From Amycolatopsis nalaikhensis (GTDB lineage Bacteria > Actinomycetota > Actinomycetes > Mycobacteriales > Pseudonocardiaceae), in contig NZ_CP127173.1 of NCBI RefSeq assembly GCF_030264295.1, positions 6,021,501 to 6,085,500 on the forward strand: 64,000 nt of DNA, written 5' to 3'. Of the stretch, positions 26,019 to 37,591 are shown in pieces (positions within the stretch are counted from its first letter, which is position 1; each line of letters opens with the position of its first letter). The notes beneath the pieces are model-generated. The model worked only from the letters and a program-made list of their open reading frames with translations. It was not told the origin of the DNA and did no database searches. The position numbers and the translations under genes are program-made.

Positions 26019-26630
26019 ATGCGCAGCCGCGTCGCCATCGGGTGGGTGCTCGCCGCCCTCATTTCGGCCGTTCTCTGCGCCGGCTGCTCGTCGGCGTCCG
26101 CCTCGGCGCACTACCCCGGCGCGATCGACGCCTGCAAGCTGCCGGGGCCGAACGCGCGGACCCAGCTCGCGCCCGGGACCGTGGAGATCCCGGCCGACTC
26201 GGTGAAGACCGCCGAAGCAAAGATCGTGCCCCAGGACCGCTCCAGCGACGACAACGAGCTCACCACCTGCAAGCGGCTCTTCGCCCGCGACCTCGGCGGC
26301 GGGAAGCCGAACCTGCAGGACTACCGGCTCGTCACGATCGCCGTCGTGCGGTTCACCACGTCCGACGCCGACGAGGCCGCCACCAAGGCCAGCCAGCTGA
26401 TGACCGACGCGCTGGGCGACCACTCGGGGGTCCGGCTCGCCACCGGGGTCGGGGACGAGGCCGGGTTCTCCGAGCAGTGGGCGGCCGTGCGCACCGGGAA
26501 CGTGGTGCTCGTGCTGGCCATCGCCGACGGCGGCACCGAGGCCGCGCTGATCCCGCCCGCGACCCTGGACAACATCCAGGCGATGGTCACGGACATGACC
26601 ACCACGCTGCAGCGCGACTACCAGGGCTGA
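26019..26630 (+). CDS. Lipoprotein of unknown function
   Basis: A 203-residue secreted lipoprotein: signal peptide with lipobox LCAGCSS (Cys22), followed by a soluble domain. Two further cysteines (DACKLPG and TTCKRLF) may pair. The fold hints at the DUF3558-like class of actinobacterial lipoproteins (beta-strand pattern, GVGDEAGFSEQWAAVRTGNVVLVLAI), but this is not certain. Its TGA stop lies inside the first arm of a 77-bp repeat. It is convergent with the molybdopterin oxidoreductase gene. Confidence 0.8.
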   Translation: MRSRVAIGWVLAALISAVLCAGCSSASASAHYPGAIDACKLPGPNARTQLAPGTVEIPADSVKTAEAKIVPQDRSSDDNELTTCKRLFARDLGGGKPNLQDYRLVTIAVVRFTTSDADEAATKASQLMTDALGDHSGVRLATGVGDEAGFSEQWAAVRTGNVVLVLAIADGGTEAALIPPATLDNIQAMVTDMTTTLQRDYQG

Positions 26631-26699
26631 AGGGGACTTTGCTCGCATCTGACGCGAGGAAAGTCCCCTTCAGCGCACCAGATGCACTGAACGTCCCCT

Positions 26700-26703
<4 letters not shown>
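26627..26703. repeat. 77-bp composite palindromic repeat, copy 1
   Basis: CTGAAGGGGACTTTGCTCGC (26627-26646) pairs imperfectly with GCGAGGAAAGTCCCCTTCAG (26654-26673). A 30-bp half unit ending GAACGTCCCCTTCAG follows. The element supplies the TGA stop codons of both convergent genes (26628-26630 on plus, 26700-26702 on minus). The same 77-bp design recurs at 48610-48686 and, inverted, at 58029-58105. Confidence 0.88.
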
Positions 26704-29009
<2,306 letters not shown>

Positions 29010-29056
29010 GTGTTCATCGTGCGCCTCGATGACCGCGCGCGCGAACAGGGGGTGGG

Positions 29057-30412
29057 TCACACTTCGGCGGCGCGCAGCCCCCGGTCGAGGAGGGTGACGG
29101 CGAGCAGCACGCCGCTGACCACGACCAAGGCGACGGCGAGCCGGTGCAGTCCTGCGGAATCCGCATGGGGGCCATAACAAATCGCGATGAGCGTCGAGGC
29201 GACGATCGCGCCGAGGTACTGGGCGGTGCGGAACAGGCCGCTCGCCGTGCCCATCTGGTCGGCGGGGGCCTCGCGGTAGAGCGTCGTCTGGTTCGCGACG
29301 CTGGTCAGGCCCTGGGCGAGGCCGAACAACGCGGCCAGGGCGAGCAGCGCGAGGATTCCGGTGCCGTCGTGGACGAACAGCAGCAGGGCCGAGCCGCCGA
29401 CGAGGGCCACCGCCACGGTGATCAGCCGGCCCCGGATGCCCGACGCGCGCCCGGAGAAGGCGGCCGCGCAGACCGCCGTGCCCGACATCGGCAGCAGCAT
29501 CAGCCCGGCGGCCTCTTCCGACAGCCGCCGCGTGGTCTCGAGCCACTGGACGTAACCGAACATGATCGCGTAGATGGCCATGAAGCTCAGGGCCTGCCGC
29601 AGGTAGGTGCGCAGGATCGCGCTGTTGGCCGCAAGCATCCGCAGGTCGAGGAACGGCGTCGTGCGGCGCAGTTCGACCATCGTGAACGCGGCCCCGAGGA
29701 CGGCGACGACGGCGAGCAGCCAGCTCTCGGCGCCCGGGTTCATCAGGAAGAACAGCAGCGCGAGCAGCGTCGCGGAGAACAGCGCGATGCCGAGCACGTC
29801 GATCGGCTTCGCCTCGCGGGAGCCGCGGTCGTCCTTCGGCACCCACAGCAGCGCCAGCACCAGCGACAGCCCGGCGAGCGGGATGTTCACCGCGAAGATC
29901 GCGGGCCAGCCGAACAGGCCGATCAGCAGGCCGCCCAGCGTCGGGCCGATCACCATCACCGTCTGCGCGGACATCGACAGCAGCGACAGCACGCGGGCGG
30001 GCACGCCCTGGCCGCTCGCTTCGGCGTGGTGGCGCAGCACGGCCATCGCGGCCGGGAACCCCGCACAGGTGCCGAGCCCGAGCACGACCCGCACGCCGGT
30101 GAGCCACTCGACCGACAGCGGGATCATGCCCGCGATCCCGGCGATGATCACCAGCACCGCGCCGCCCAGCAGGACGCGCCGGGCGCCGTAGCGGTCCACC
30201 AGCAACCCGACCACCGGCTGCCCGACCGCGGTGGCCAGGTAGAGCGCCGAGATCAGCCACGCGGTCTGGCCGGGTCCGGCGCCGAAGCTGTGCCCGATCG
30301 GCACCAGCGCGACGGCGATGAGCGTGGAGTTGATCGGGTTGAGCACCGCGCCGGCCACCAGCGGGGTGACCAGGCGGGCGCCGAACTTGGCGGGTGCGGT
30401 GATGGTGGTCGT
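29057..30412 (-). CDS. MFS drug-efflux-type transporter; apparent ACG start
   Basis: A 12-14-helix major facilitator of about 450 residues. It has LDRYGARR-like motif A (VDRYGARRVLLGG), GTCAGFPAAMAVLRHH, and motif C-like GPTLGGLLIGLFGW, so it belongs with proton-driven multidrug exporters. The best ribosome site, AGGAG at 30418-30422, is 5 nt before ACG-ACC-ACC-ATC, where an ATG would be expected. The first canonical start is GTG at 30358, which would remove 18 residues including TAPAKFGARLVTPLV. It is preceded by a MarR gene (10 bp gap) and followed by the oxidoreductase (47 bp). Confidence 0.85.
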   Translation of the reverse strand, partial: TTTITAPAKFGARLVTPLVAGAVLNPINSTLIAVALVPIGHSFGAGPGQTAWLISALYLATAVGQPVVGLLVDRYGARRVLLGGAVLVIIAGIAGMIPLSVEWLTGVRVVLGLGTCAGFPAAMAVLRHHAEASGQGVPARVLSLLSMSAQTVMVIGPTLGGLLIGLFGWPAIFAVNIPLAGLSLVLALLWVPKDDRGSREAKPIDVLGIALFSATLLALLFFLMNPGAESWLLAVVAVLGAAFTMVELRRTTPFLDLRMLAANSAILRTYLRQALSFMAIYAIMFGYVQWLETTRRLSEEAAGLMLLPMSGTAVCAAAFSGRASGIRGRLITVAVALVGGSALLLFVHDGTGILALLALAALFGLAQGLTSVANQTTLYREAPADQMGTASGLFRTAQYLGAIVASTLIAICYGPHADSAGLHRLAVALVVVSGVLLAVTLLDRGLRAAEV

Positions 30413-30422
30413 GAGAACTCCT

Positions 30423-30866
30423 TCAGTGCTGGGCGACGCGCTGCAGCAGCGGCAGCGCGCGGGTGACGGTCTCCAGCTCGGCGGGGGTCAGCTCGTCCAC
30501 CAGCGCCTGCGCGAGCCATTCGTCGCGGTGCTGCTGGATGCCGCGCACGGTGTCCGTGCCGGCGGGGGACAGGCTGAGCACCACGCGGCGCCGGTCGGCC
30601 GGGTCGGGGGTGCGGGCGAGGTAGCCGAGCTCGTCGAGGACGCCGAGGGTGGCGGCCATCGACTGCTGCCGGACGTGTTCGGCCGCGGCCAGCTCGCCCT
30701 GGGTGGCGGGGCCTTCGCGGTGGAGCCGGTTGAGCACGGCCGACTGCGACGGCGTCAGGATCCCCGCGTTGTCGACCTGGCGCAGCCGGCGGTGCAGCTG
30801 CGCGACGACCCCGCGGATCCAGCCGGCGCTCTCGGCGACGTGTGCAGGTACTTCACCCATGCACAC
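30423..30866 (-). CDS. MarR-family regulator
   Basis: A 147-residue winged-helix repressor: LTPSQSAVLNRLHREGPATQ, recognition helix HVRQQSMAATLGVLDELGYL, wing DPADRRRVVLSLSPAG. It is first in the MarR-MFS-oxidoreductase transcription unit and probably senses the substrate of the transporter. An alternative ATG two codons in (MGEVPAH) is equally possible. The short upstream spacer (30867-30907) contains CTGTACAG, a self-complementary octamer that is a candidate operator core. Confidence 0.88.
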   Translation of the reverse strand: MCMGEVPAHVAESAGWIRGVVAQLHRRLRQVDNAGILTPSQSAVLNRLHREGPATQGELAAAEHVRQQSMAATLGVLDELGYLARTPDPADRRRVVLSLSPAGTDTVRGIQQHRDEWLAQALVDELTPAELETVTRALPLLQRVAQH

Positions 30867-30907
30867 AGGTTAAACTGTACAGCCCAGACTGTGCATCTGG
30901 TTGTGAC

Positions 30908-31930
30908 TCACTTCGCGGTGCAGGTGTCTTCCGTCGGCATCGGCCGGTTCGGGTCGTAGGCCCCGGCGACGTCGCCGCCGTCGCCGGGCACGCCGGTGGC
31001 GTCCGGGTTGCTGTAGGACGGGGCGAGGAAGCCCTGGTCGAGCGCGGCGCAGCCGATGGAGTCGTAGAAGCTGCCCCCGCCGCCGTCGGCCCACAGGCCG
31101 CGGCTGCTCGCCGCGAAGCTCTTGCCTTGGCGCACGAGGTAGCTCTCGTCCGAGCGCACGAAGCTCACGATCTCCGACGGCCCGCGCAGGCCTTCGGGGT
31201 GCGGGTGGTCGAAGGCGTAGGCGACGACGTACTTGACGTCGACGGCCAGCTCCCCGGGCTCCTTACCGGGGTGCGCGGTGATCGTGCCGAACGTGCGCGG
31301 GCCCTGGTCGAGCAGGTGGTAGCCGTCGGCGAGCTCGGTGACGAAGGACGAGAAATTCGGCGCCTTGCCGTCCCCGGCCGGTTTCGCGGCCAGCACGGGG
31401 GCGATGTCGGTCTGGGCGTCCTTCGCGAAGAGGGCGAGGAAGGCCGAGGTGTCGTGCCGCTCGAGCACGGCCGGATCGAGCCGGGCGGCGGTGATGACCT
31501 GTTTGACCTTGGCGTAGGCGTCCGCGACCTGGGCGGCGGTGAAGGAGCCGATGGCGGCCGGGGCGGGCGCGGTGATCCCGTCGATGCCCTTCGTCCAGAC
31601 GTCCGCCGGTGTCCGCGCGTAGGCGTGCTTGAGGTCGACCGGCGCGTACTGGGCGACCGAAGTGGGGTTCACGGTGGTGGGCACGGGCGTGCCCGATCCG
31701 CCGCCTTCGTCCGAAGACCGCTGCCCGAGCGCGATGACCACGGCGGTGGTGACTGCCAGGACGAGCACGAACGCGACGAGCCCCCACTGCCTGCCGCGCC
31801 TCGGGCGCTGCTGCTTCCGGAACTTCTTGCGGTCCTTCTTCGCGCCCAGCCAGGCATCGGTCTGGGCGTGCCTGCGCCACTCCGGGTCCATCAGATCCGG
31901 GTGCGAGTCGAGCAGGTTTTCCTCGTCCAC
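30908..31930 (-). CDS. Single-pass membrane protein with HPDLM motif, unknown function
   Basis: A 340-residue protein from the GTG at 31930 (VDEENLLDSHPDLMDPEW). The cytoplasmic N-terminus carries SHPDLMDPEWRRHAQTDAW then LGAKKDRKKF and a basic stretch. One membrane helix (WGLVAFVLVLAVTTAVVIALG) leads to a large extracytoplasmic domain of ~270 residues with Ser/Pro/Thr linker and two late cysteines (SIGCAALD, EDTCTAK). I recognise no family. The N-terminal motif is shared with the next gene upstream (99 residues), so the pair probably arose by duplication. Confidence 0.8.
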   Translation of the reverse strand: MDEENLLDSHPDLMDPEWRRHAQTDAWLGAKKDRKKFRKQQRPRRGRQWGLVAFVLVLAVTTAVVIALGQRSSDEGGGSGTPVPTTVNPTSVAQYAPVDLKHAYARTPADVWTKGIDGITAPAPAAIGSFTAAQVADAYAKVKQVITAARLDPAVLERHDTSAFLALFAKDAQTDIAPVLAAKPAGDGKAPNFSSFVTELADGYHLLDQGPRTFGTITAHPGKEPGELAVDVKYVVAYAFDHPHPEGLRGPSEIVSFVRSDESYLVRQGKSFAASSRGLWADGGGGSFYDSIGCAALDQGFLAPSYSNPDATGVPGDGGDVAGAYDPNRPMPTEDTCTAK

Positions 31931-31982
31931 GTGCGTCCCCCAAGGTCGACACCACCTCATCGGCGGCGGGGGACGAGCGTTA

Positions 31983-32282
31983 CTAGCCGAAGTACACGAA
32001 GGGGTCCTCGTTGACGCCGACGCCCTGGATCTGGTGCACGATGATCGCCGCCGCGACGAGACCGGCCACGATCAGCAGGGCCAGCACGCCCGGCCAGCGG
32101 CTCTGCCCCGGCTGCTGGTAGCCGCCGGTGCGGCGCTCACGCTTGCGGCGCTTCTTCAGTTCCTTCTTCGCGCCCAGCCAGGCGTCCCGCTCGGCGTACT
32201 TCTGCCACTCCGGGTTCATCAGGTCCGGGTGGGTCTCCAGGCGCCGGTCGTCCGGATCCTGCGGCTGCTGAGGCTGTGCCAT
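31983..32282 (-). CDS. Small single-pass membrane protein with HPDLM motif
   Basis: A 99-residue protein from the ATG at 32282 ([20 protein letters not shown]). It contains [20 protein letters not shown] followed by [15 protein letters not shown], a Gly/Gln linker, one membrane helix ([20 protein letters not shown]) and a very short outer tail (NEDPFVYFG). The motif matches the neighbouring 340-residue protein almost residue for residue up to the helix. It is first in a two-gene unit and divergent from valS across 50 bp. The function is unknown. Confidence 0.8.
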   Translation of the reverse strand: MAQPQQPQDPDDRRLETHPDLMNPEWQKYAERDAWLGAKKELKKRRKRERRTGGYQQPGQSRWPGVLALLIVAGLVAAAIIVHQIQGVGVNEDPFVYFG

Positions 32283-32296
32283 TGCCTTCCCCCTGG

Positions 32297-32324
32297 GTGA
32301 CCCGCCGTGACGGGTTCGTAGACT
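32297..32324 (+). promoter_or_regulatory. valS promoter, probably giving a leaderless mRNA
   Basis: The -10 TAGACT is at 32319-32324 and a -35-like GTGACC at 32297-32302, spacing 16. A start site about 7 nt after the -10 box would fall at or within 1-3 nt of the GTG start codon (32333). There is no purine-rich ribosome site in between. Leaderless messages are common in actinobacteria. Confidence 0.6.
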
Positions 32325-32332
32325 TGTCCATT

Positions 32333-34954
32333 GTGACCGAGAACGCTCCGCAGCAGACCACCGACCTTCCGGGTGCCTGGGACCCGGCCGCCGAGGAAGC
32401 ACCGATGTACGACCGCTGGGTAGCGGCCGGGTACTTCACGGCTGACGCCTCGTCGGGGAAGCCGCCGTTCTCGATCGTACTGCCGCCGCCGAACGTCACC
32501 GGCAGCCTGCACATGGGCCACGCCCTCAACCACACCCTGATGGACGCGATGAGCCGCCGCCGTCGCATGCAGGGCTACGAGGTGCTGTGGCTGCCGGGCA
32601 TGGACCACGCGGGCATCGCGACGCAGAACGTCGTCGAGCGGCAGCTGGCCGGTGAGGGCCTTTCGCGCCACGACCTGGGCCGGGAGAAGTTCGTCGAGCG
32701 CGTCTGGGAGTGGAAGGCCGAGTACGGCGGCAAGATCCTCGGCCAGATGAAGCGCCTCGGCGACGGCGTCGACTGGTCGCGCGAGCGCTTCACCATGGAC
32801 GAGAACCTCTCGAAGGCCGTCCAGACGGTGTTCAAGAACTTCTACGACGAGGGCCTGATCTACCGCGCCGAGCGGATCATCAACTGGTGCCCGCGCTGCC
32901 AGACGGCGCTGTCGGACATCGAGGTCGACCACAACGACGACGACGGCGAGCTCGTCTCGATCCGCTACGGCGACGGTGACAACGCCATCGTGGTGGCGAC
33001 CACCCGCGCGGAGACGATGCTGGGTGACACCGCGGTCGCCGTCCACCCGGACGACGAGCGGTACGCGCACCTGGTCGGCACCGAGGTCGAGCTGCCGCTG
33101 ACCGGCCGCCGCATCCCGATCGTGGCCGACAAGCACGTCGACCCGGAGTTCGGCACCGGCGCGGTCAAGGTCACCCCGGCGCACGACCCGAACGACTTCG
33201 AGATCGGCCGCCGCCACGACCTGCCGATGCTGACGATCATGAACGAGCGCGCGGAGATCACCGCGGCGGGCCCGTTCGAGGGGCTGGACCGGTTCGAGGC
33301 GCGCCCGGCGGTCGTCGCCGCCCTGCGCGAGGCCGGCCGGATCGTCGCCGAGAAGCGGCCGTACGTGCACGCGGTCGGGCACTGCTCGCGCTGCGACACG
33401 GTCGTCGAGCCGCGGCTGTCGCTGCAGTGGTGGGTCAAGGTCGAGGAGCTGGCCAAGCTGGCGGGCGACGCCGTGCGCGACGGCCGGACCAAGATCCACC
33501 CGCCGGAGCTGGGCAAGCGGTACTTCGACTGGGTCGACAACATGCACGACTGGACGATCTCGCGCCAGCTGTGGTGGGGTCACCGCATCCCGGTCTGGTA
33601 CGGCCCGGACGGCGAGGTCGTGTGCGTCGGCCCGGACGAGCAGCCGCCGTCCGGCGAGGGCTGGACGCAGGACCCGGACGTGCTGGACACGTGGTTCTCT
33701 TCGGGCCTGTGGCCGATGTCGACGCTGGGCTGGCCGTCCGCCACGGAAGACCTTGCGAAGTTCTACCCGACGAGCGTTTTGTCGACGGGCTACGACATCC
33801 TGTTCTTCTGGGTCGTCCGGATGATGATGTTCGGCGTGCACCAGATGCGGGGCAAGCAGCCCTTCGACCACGTGTACCTGCACGGCCTGATCCGCGACGC
33901 GAACGGCAAGAAGATGTCGAAGTCGCGCGGCAACGTGATCGACCCGCTGGAGTGGATGGACGCGTACGGCGCGGACGCCACGCGCTTCACGCTGGCGCGC
34001 GGCGCGAACCCGGGCGCGGACATGGCGCTGGCCGACGAGTGGGCGGCGGGCTCCCGCAACTTCTGCACGAAGCTGTGGAACGCGACGAAGTTCGCGATGA
34101 TGAACGGCGCTTCGGTCGCGGACCCGCTGCCTGACGCCGCTTCGCTGACCGAAGCGGACCGCTGGATCCTGGGCCGCCTGAGTGCGCTGGTGTCCGAAGT
34201 GGACGGCCTGTTCGAGGACTTCCAGTTCGCCAAGGTCGCCGGGGCGCTCTACCAGTTCACGTGGAACGAGCTGTGCGACTGGTACCTGGAGCTGGCGAAG
34301 GTCCAGCTGTACCAAGGGGACTCCTCGCGGGTTTCGTCGACGCGCGCTGTCCTGGGGCACGTGCTGGACACGGTGCTGAGGCTGCTGCACCCGTTCATCC
34401 CGTTCATCACGGAGAAGCTCTGGACGGCGCTGACGGGCGGCGAGTCGCTGGTGGTCGCTGCCTGGCCGGCGCCTTTCGAGGGCTACGCGGATTCTTCGGC
34501 GGACGCCCGCATCGCGGACGTCCAGAAACTGGTGACGGAGATCCGCCGCTTCCGCGCCGACCAGGGCCTGAAGCCGGGCCAGAAGGTGGCGGCGCGCCTG
34601 GCGGGCTACGTGGGCGGGCACGAAGAGGCGGTCCGGTCGCTGGTGCGCCTGACCGCGCCCACCCCGGAGTTCGCGGCGAGCGCGTCCCTGGAGGTGGCCC
34701 TGGCCGACGGCGTGGTGACGGTGGAGCTGGACCTCTCCGGAACGGTCGACGTGGCGGCCGAGCGCAAGCGCCTCCAGAAGGACCTCACGGCCGCGGAGAA
34801 GGAGCTGTCGCAGACGGAGGCGAAACTGGGCAACGAGGCGTTCATCGCGAAGGCCCCGGAGCACGTGGTCGCGAAGATCAAGACCCGCAAGGAAACGGCG
34901 GTGGCGGACATCGACCGCATCACCGCCCGGCTGGCGGCGCTGCCCGCTTCCTGA
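32333..34954 (+). CDS. valS: Valyl-tRNA synthetase
   Basis: A class I aminoacyl-tRNA synthetase of 873 residues that charges tRNA-Val. The GTG at 32333 begins [16 protein letters not shown]. The HIGH signature is HMGH in [15 protein letters not shown] (near residue 60) and the KMSKS loop is KKMSKSRGN (residues ~526-534). The CP1 editing domain (about 195-330) discriminates against threonine. The C-terminal ~65 residues form the tRNA-binding coiled coil typical of ValRS ([20 protein letters not shown]). The length is normal. It is convergent with a LysR gene, with which it shares a terminator hairpin. Confidence 0.97.
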   Translation: MTENAPQQTTDLPGAWDPAAEEAPMYDRWVAAGYFTADASSGKPPFSIVLPPPNVTGSLHMGHALNHTLMDAMSRRRRMQGYEVLWLPGMDHAGIATQNVVERQLAGEGLSRHDLGREKFVERVWEWKAEYGGKILGQMKRLGDGVDWSRERFTMDENLSKAVQTVFKNFYDEGLIYRAERIINWCPRCQTALSDIEVDHNDDDGELVSIRYGDGDNAIVVATTRAETMLGDTAVAVHPDDERYAHLVGTEVELPLTGRRIPIVADKHVDPEFGTGAVKVTPAHDPNDFEIGRRHDLPMLTIMNERAEITAAGPFEGLDRFEARPAVVAALREAGRIVAEKRPYVHAVGHCSRCDTVVEPRLSLQWWVKVEELAKLAGDAVRDGRTKIHPPELGKRYFDWVDNMHDWTISRQLWWGHRIPVWYGPDGEVVCVGPDEQPPSGEGWTQDPDVLDTWFSSGLWPMSTLGWPSATEDLAKFYPTSVLSTGYDILFFWVVRMMMFGVHQMRGKQPFDHVYLHGLIRDANGKKMSKSRGNVIDPLEWMDAYGADATRFTLARGANPGADMALADEWAAGSRNFCTKLWNATKFAMMNGASVADPLPDAASLTEADRWILGRLSALVSEVDGLFEDFQFAKVAGALYQFTWNELCDWYLELAKVQLYQGDSSRVSSTRAVLGHVLDTVLRLLHPFIPFITEKLWTALTGGESLVVAAWPAPFEGYADSSADARIADVQKLVTEIRRFRADQGLKPGQKVAARLAGYVGGHEEAVRSLVRLTAPTPEFAASASLEVALADGVVTVELDLSGTVDVAAERKRLQKDLTAAEKELSQTEAKLGNEAFIAKAPEHVVAKIKTRKETAVADIDRITARLAALPAS

Positions 34955-34961
34955 GGTCGCC

Positions 34962-34994
34962 GAGGCGGCACTTTCCCTACGAAAGTGCCGCCTC
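34962..34994. terminator. Bidirectional hairpin between valS and LysR gene
   Basis: GAGGCGGCACTTTC (34962-34975) and GAAAGTGCCGCCTC (34981-34994) form a perfect 14-bp stem with loop CCTAC. The right arm overlaps the stop codon of the LysR gene (34993-34995), so it serves both convergent genes. Confidence 0.8.
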
Positions 34995-35895
34995 AGCCCG
35001 CCTCGATCGCGCGGGCGGCCTCGATCAGCGCCGCCACCTCCGGAGTCACCCGGCGCTCCGCGGGCGTCGCCAGGAACGTCGGCATCCTCGGTGACGGATC
35101 CCGCAACGGCCGGAACACCACCCCCGGTACCGGCAGCAGATTGGCGTGCGCGCGGTAGAACACCGTCCAGTGCGGACGGCCGAACCCCAGTGTCCCCAGC
35201 GTGTCCTGAGCCGTGGTGAAGTCCTTGCCCAGCACGGGTTCGAACCCCGCCTCCCGGCACGACGAAACCACCAGCTCGTACAGCGGCCGGTTGCGTTCCG
35301 GCGGGCTCAACCGCGCCGGTAGCCCGGCCAGGTCCGCGAACGCGACGACTTCGGCCTCGGCGAGCGGGTGCGAGGCGGGCAAGGCCACCCAGACCTCGTC
35401 CGTCCACAAGGGAGTGAAGTCGAGCCCCGAGGCGGGCTGGTCGCCGCGGACGATGGTCGCGTCCAGGGACCCGTCGCGGACGCGTTGGAGGCGCTGCGCC
35501 GTCGGTGCGTGGACCAGTTCCAGCTGAGCCTCCGGTGCGAGGCGTGCGAACGCCGCCAGCAGCCCGTCCAGCCGGTCGCCCATGCCCTCGCTCGTCCCCA
35601 GCCGCAGCAGGGACCGGGACGTGCAGAACTCCGTCACCGAATCGGCCGCGCGGTCCGCCGCGGCGAGCACCGCGCGGGCGTGCGGCAGGAACCGTTGCCC
35701 GGCTTCGGTGAGTGACACGCTCCGCGTGGTCCGGCCGAACAGCTCGACGCCCAGCTCCCGTTCCAGCCGCCGGACCTGCTGGCTCACCGCGGGCTGGACG
35801 ATGTGCAGCCGCTCGGCCGCCCGCCCGAAGTGCAGCTCCTCGGCGACGGCGAGGAAGTACCGCAGCTGCCGCAGCTCCACGTCCACCTCATTCAT
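34993..35895 (-). CDS. LysR-family transcriptional regulator
   Basis: A 300-residue LysR regulator. The N-terminal winged helix is textbook (LRQLRYFLAVAEELHFGRAA, RLHIVQPAVSQQVRRLE, LFGRTTRSVSLTEAG), followed by the substrate-binding domain with LGTSEGMGDRLDGLLAAF. The ATG at 35895 (MNEVDVELRQL) was preferred over an upstream ATG at 35931 because the HTH begins 7 residues later. It is divergent from two linked alpha/beta-hydrolase genes across 92 bp and probably regulates them. Confidence 0.92.
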   Translation of the reverse strand: MNEVDVELRQLRYFLAVAEELHFGRAAERLHIVQPAVSQQVRRLERELGVELFGRTTRSVSLTEAGQRFLPHARAVLAAADRAADSVTEFCTSRSLLRLGTSEGMGDRLDGLLAAFARLAPEAQLELVHAPTAQRLQRVRDGSLDATIVRGDQPASGLDFTPLWTDEVWVALPASHPLAEAEVVAFADLAGLPARLSPPERNRPLYELVVSSCREAGFEPVLGKDFTTAQDTLGTLGFGRPHWTVFYRAHANLLPVPGVVFRPLRDPSPRMPTFLATPAERRVTPEVAALIEAARAIEAG

Positions 35896-35987
35896 CAGCG
35901 TTCGTGATGAGTGTAGGAGCGGACCGCTCATTGGCCGCCGGCGCCGCGCGCGGTTGGCTCGGTGACGACCCCGAGAGAGGAAAGACC

Positions 35988-36749
35988 ATGCCCTACCTGC
36001 ACGTTCGCGGCACCCGGCTGCACTACGAGGACGCCGGCACCGGCCCGGCGCTGCTGTTCCTGCACGGCTGGGGGACCAGCGGCCGCGTGTGGCAGTCGTG
36101 CCTGCCGGACCTCGTGCGCGACCACCGCGTCGTCACCCTCGACTGGCGCGGGTGCGGCCGCTCGGACCACCCGGCCGACGGCAACACCATCGACGGCATC
36201 ACCGCGGACCTCGCGGCGGTGATCGAAGAGCTGGAGATCCACCCGACCGTCGTCGGCTCCTCGATCGGCGGCGTCTTCGCCACCGAGCTGGCGCTGGCCC
36301 GCCCCGGGCTGGTCGATCGGGTCGTCGCGGTCGACAGCCCGGGGTACTGGCCGGGCACCGGCATGCGCGAGACCGTGCACGACCTGCGCGAACGGCTCGT
36401 CGACGACCGCGTCGGAACCCTCGCGGGCTGGGTGCCGGACTGGTTCGCGCCGGGCGCCGCGCCCGGACTGGTCGACTGGACGGTCCGCCAGCTGCTCGAC
36501 TCCGGCGTCTACATCGACGAGCTGTTCACCGAGGTCACCACCTACGACCCGCGGCCGCGCCTGCCGGAGCTGAGCGTGCCGATCGTCTACCTGCACGGCG
36601 AACAGGACGCTCAGATCCCGCTCGAAGTGGCGCGCAGCTGCGCCGCGGCCACGCCCGGTGCCCGGGTGCACGTCCTCGCGGGCTGCGGGCACGTTCCGCA
36701 CCAGGAGAACCCGCGGACGTTCACGGCGGCACTGCGGAGTGTCGCGTGA
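35988..36749 (+). CDS. Alpha/beta hydrolase 1
   Basis: A 253-residue soluble alpha/beta hydrolase starting at the ATG at 35988, after GAGAGGAAAG. It has the oxyanion region LLFLHGWGTSG, the nucleophile motif VVGSSIGGVFA (GxSxG with Ser-Ile), the acid in YLHGEQDAQIP and the His in AGCGHVPHQENP. The Trp in HGWGTSGRVWQ is typical of haloperoxidase/esterase-type members. The gene overlaps the next hydrolase by GTGA, so they are translated together. The LysR neighbour probably controls both. Confidence 0.88.
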   Translation: MPYLHVRGTRLHYEDAGTGPALLFLHGWGTSGRVWQSCLPDLVRDHRVVTLDWRGCGRSDHPADGNTIDGITADLAAVIEELEIHPTVVGSSIGGVFATELALARPGLVDRVVAVDSPGYWPGTGMRETVHDLRERLVDDRVGTLAGWVPDWFAPGAAPGLVDWTVRQLLDSGVYIDELFTEVTTYDPRPRLPELSVPIVYLHGEQDAQIPLEVARSCAAATPGARVHVLAGCGHVPHQENPRTFTAALRSVA

Positions 36750-37537
36750 AGGCCGCGCCCGTGACGCTGGCCGGGGGAGAGGCCGCCGTGCACTACGACG
36801 TCGACGGCGGCGGGCCCGCGTTGCTGCTCCTGCACGGCACGGCGGCGTCCCGCGAGCAGTGGGCGCCCTTGACCGAGCGGGCGGCCGGGCGGTTCACGGT
36901 GCTGACCCCGGACTTCTCCGGTTCGGGCCGCACGACCGACCACGGCGGCCCGATCGACGTCGCCGACCTGGCGGCCGAAGCCCTCGCGGTGCTGGACGAC
37001 GCCGGTGTCGCGGCCGCCCACGTGGTCGGCCACTCGCTGGGCGGAGTGGTGGCGGCGCACCTGGCCGGCACCCACCCGGACCGGGTGCGCTCGGCGGTGC
37101 TGCACGCGGCGTGGCCGGTGACCGACGTCCGCCAGGACGCGGAGTTCCGCTACTGGCTGGAGCTCCTCGAGACGGGGACGTTCGCCCGCATGCTCCCGCT
37201 GATGGCGTTCGGCCCGCGCTACTGGGAGCAGGCGACGGCCGAAAGCAACGAACAGGTGGTCAAGGCCCTGACGGAGATGATCCAGCCGGGCGCGGCCCGC
37301 CAGATCGAGGCCGACCGCGGTGTGGACCTGCGGCCGGTGCTGGGATCGATCACGGCACCGGTGCTGGTGCTCGGCAGCGCGCACGACCGGGTGGTCACGG
37401 CCGAGCAGCAGCGCGAGCTGGTGGCGGCGATTCCGCACGCGCGCCCGGCGACGATCGACGCCGGGCACGGGGCCCCGGCCAGCTTCCCGGACGAGTTCGC
37501 CCGGCTGGTGCTGGACTTCGTCGCCGAGCACGCCTGA
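36746..37537 (+). CDS. Alpha/beta hydrolase 2
   Basis: A 263-residue alpha/beta hydrolase translated from a GTG that overlaps the stop of hydrolase 1 (GTGA). Motifs: LLLLHGTAASREQW, nucleophile HVVGHSLGGVVA, acid in LVLGSAHDRVVT, and a terminal DAGHGAPAS, where the His is expected. It has low similarity to its partner outside these motifs. Two coupled hydrolases under one LysR gene suggest consecutive steps on one ester or lactone substrate, which cannot be named. Confidence 0.86.
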   Translation: MKAAPVTLAGGEAAVHYDVDGGGPALLLLHGTAASREQWAPLTERAAGRFTVLTPDFSGSGRTTDHGGPIDVADLAAEALAVLDDAGVAAAHVVGHSLGGVVAAHLAGTHPDRVRSAVLHAAWPVTDVRQDAEFRYWLELLETGTFARMLPLMAFGPRYWEQATAESNEQVVKALTEMIQPGAARQIEADRGVDLRPVLGSITAPVLVLGSAHDRVVTAEQQRELVAAIPHARPATIDAGHGAPASFPDEFARLVLDFVAEHA

Positions 37538-37591
37538 CCGGGGCGAGGGTGGCGCGGCCGACTGCGCCACCCTCGACCCGTGCAGAGCAGC

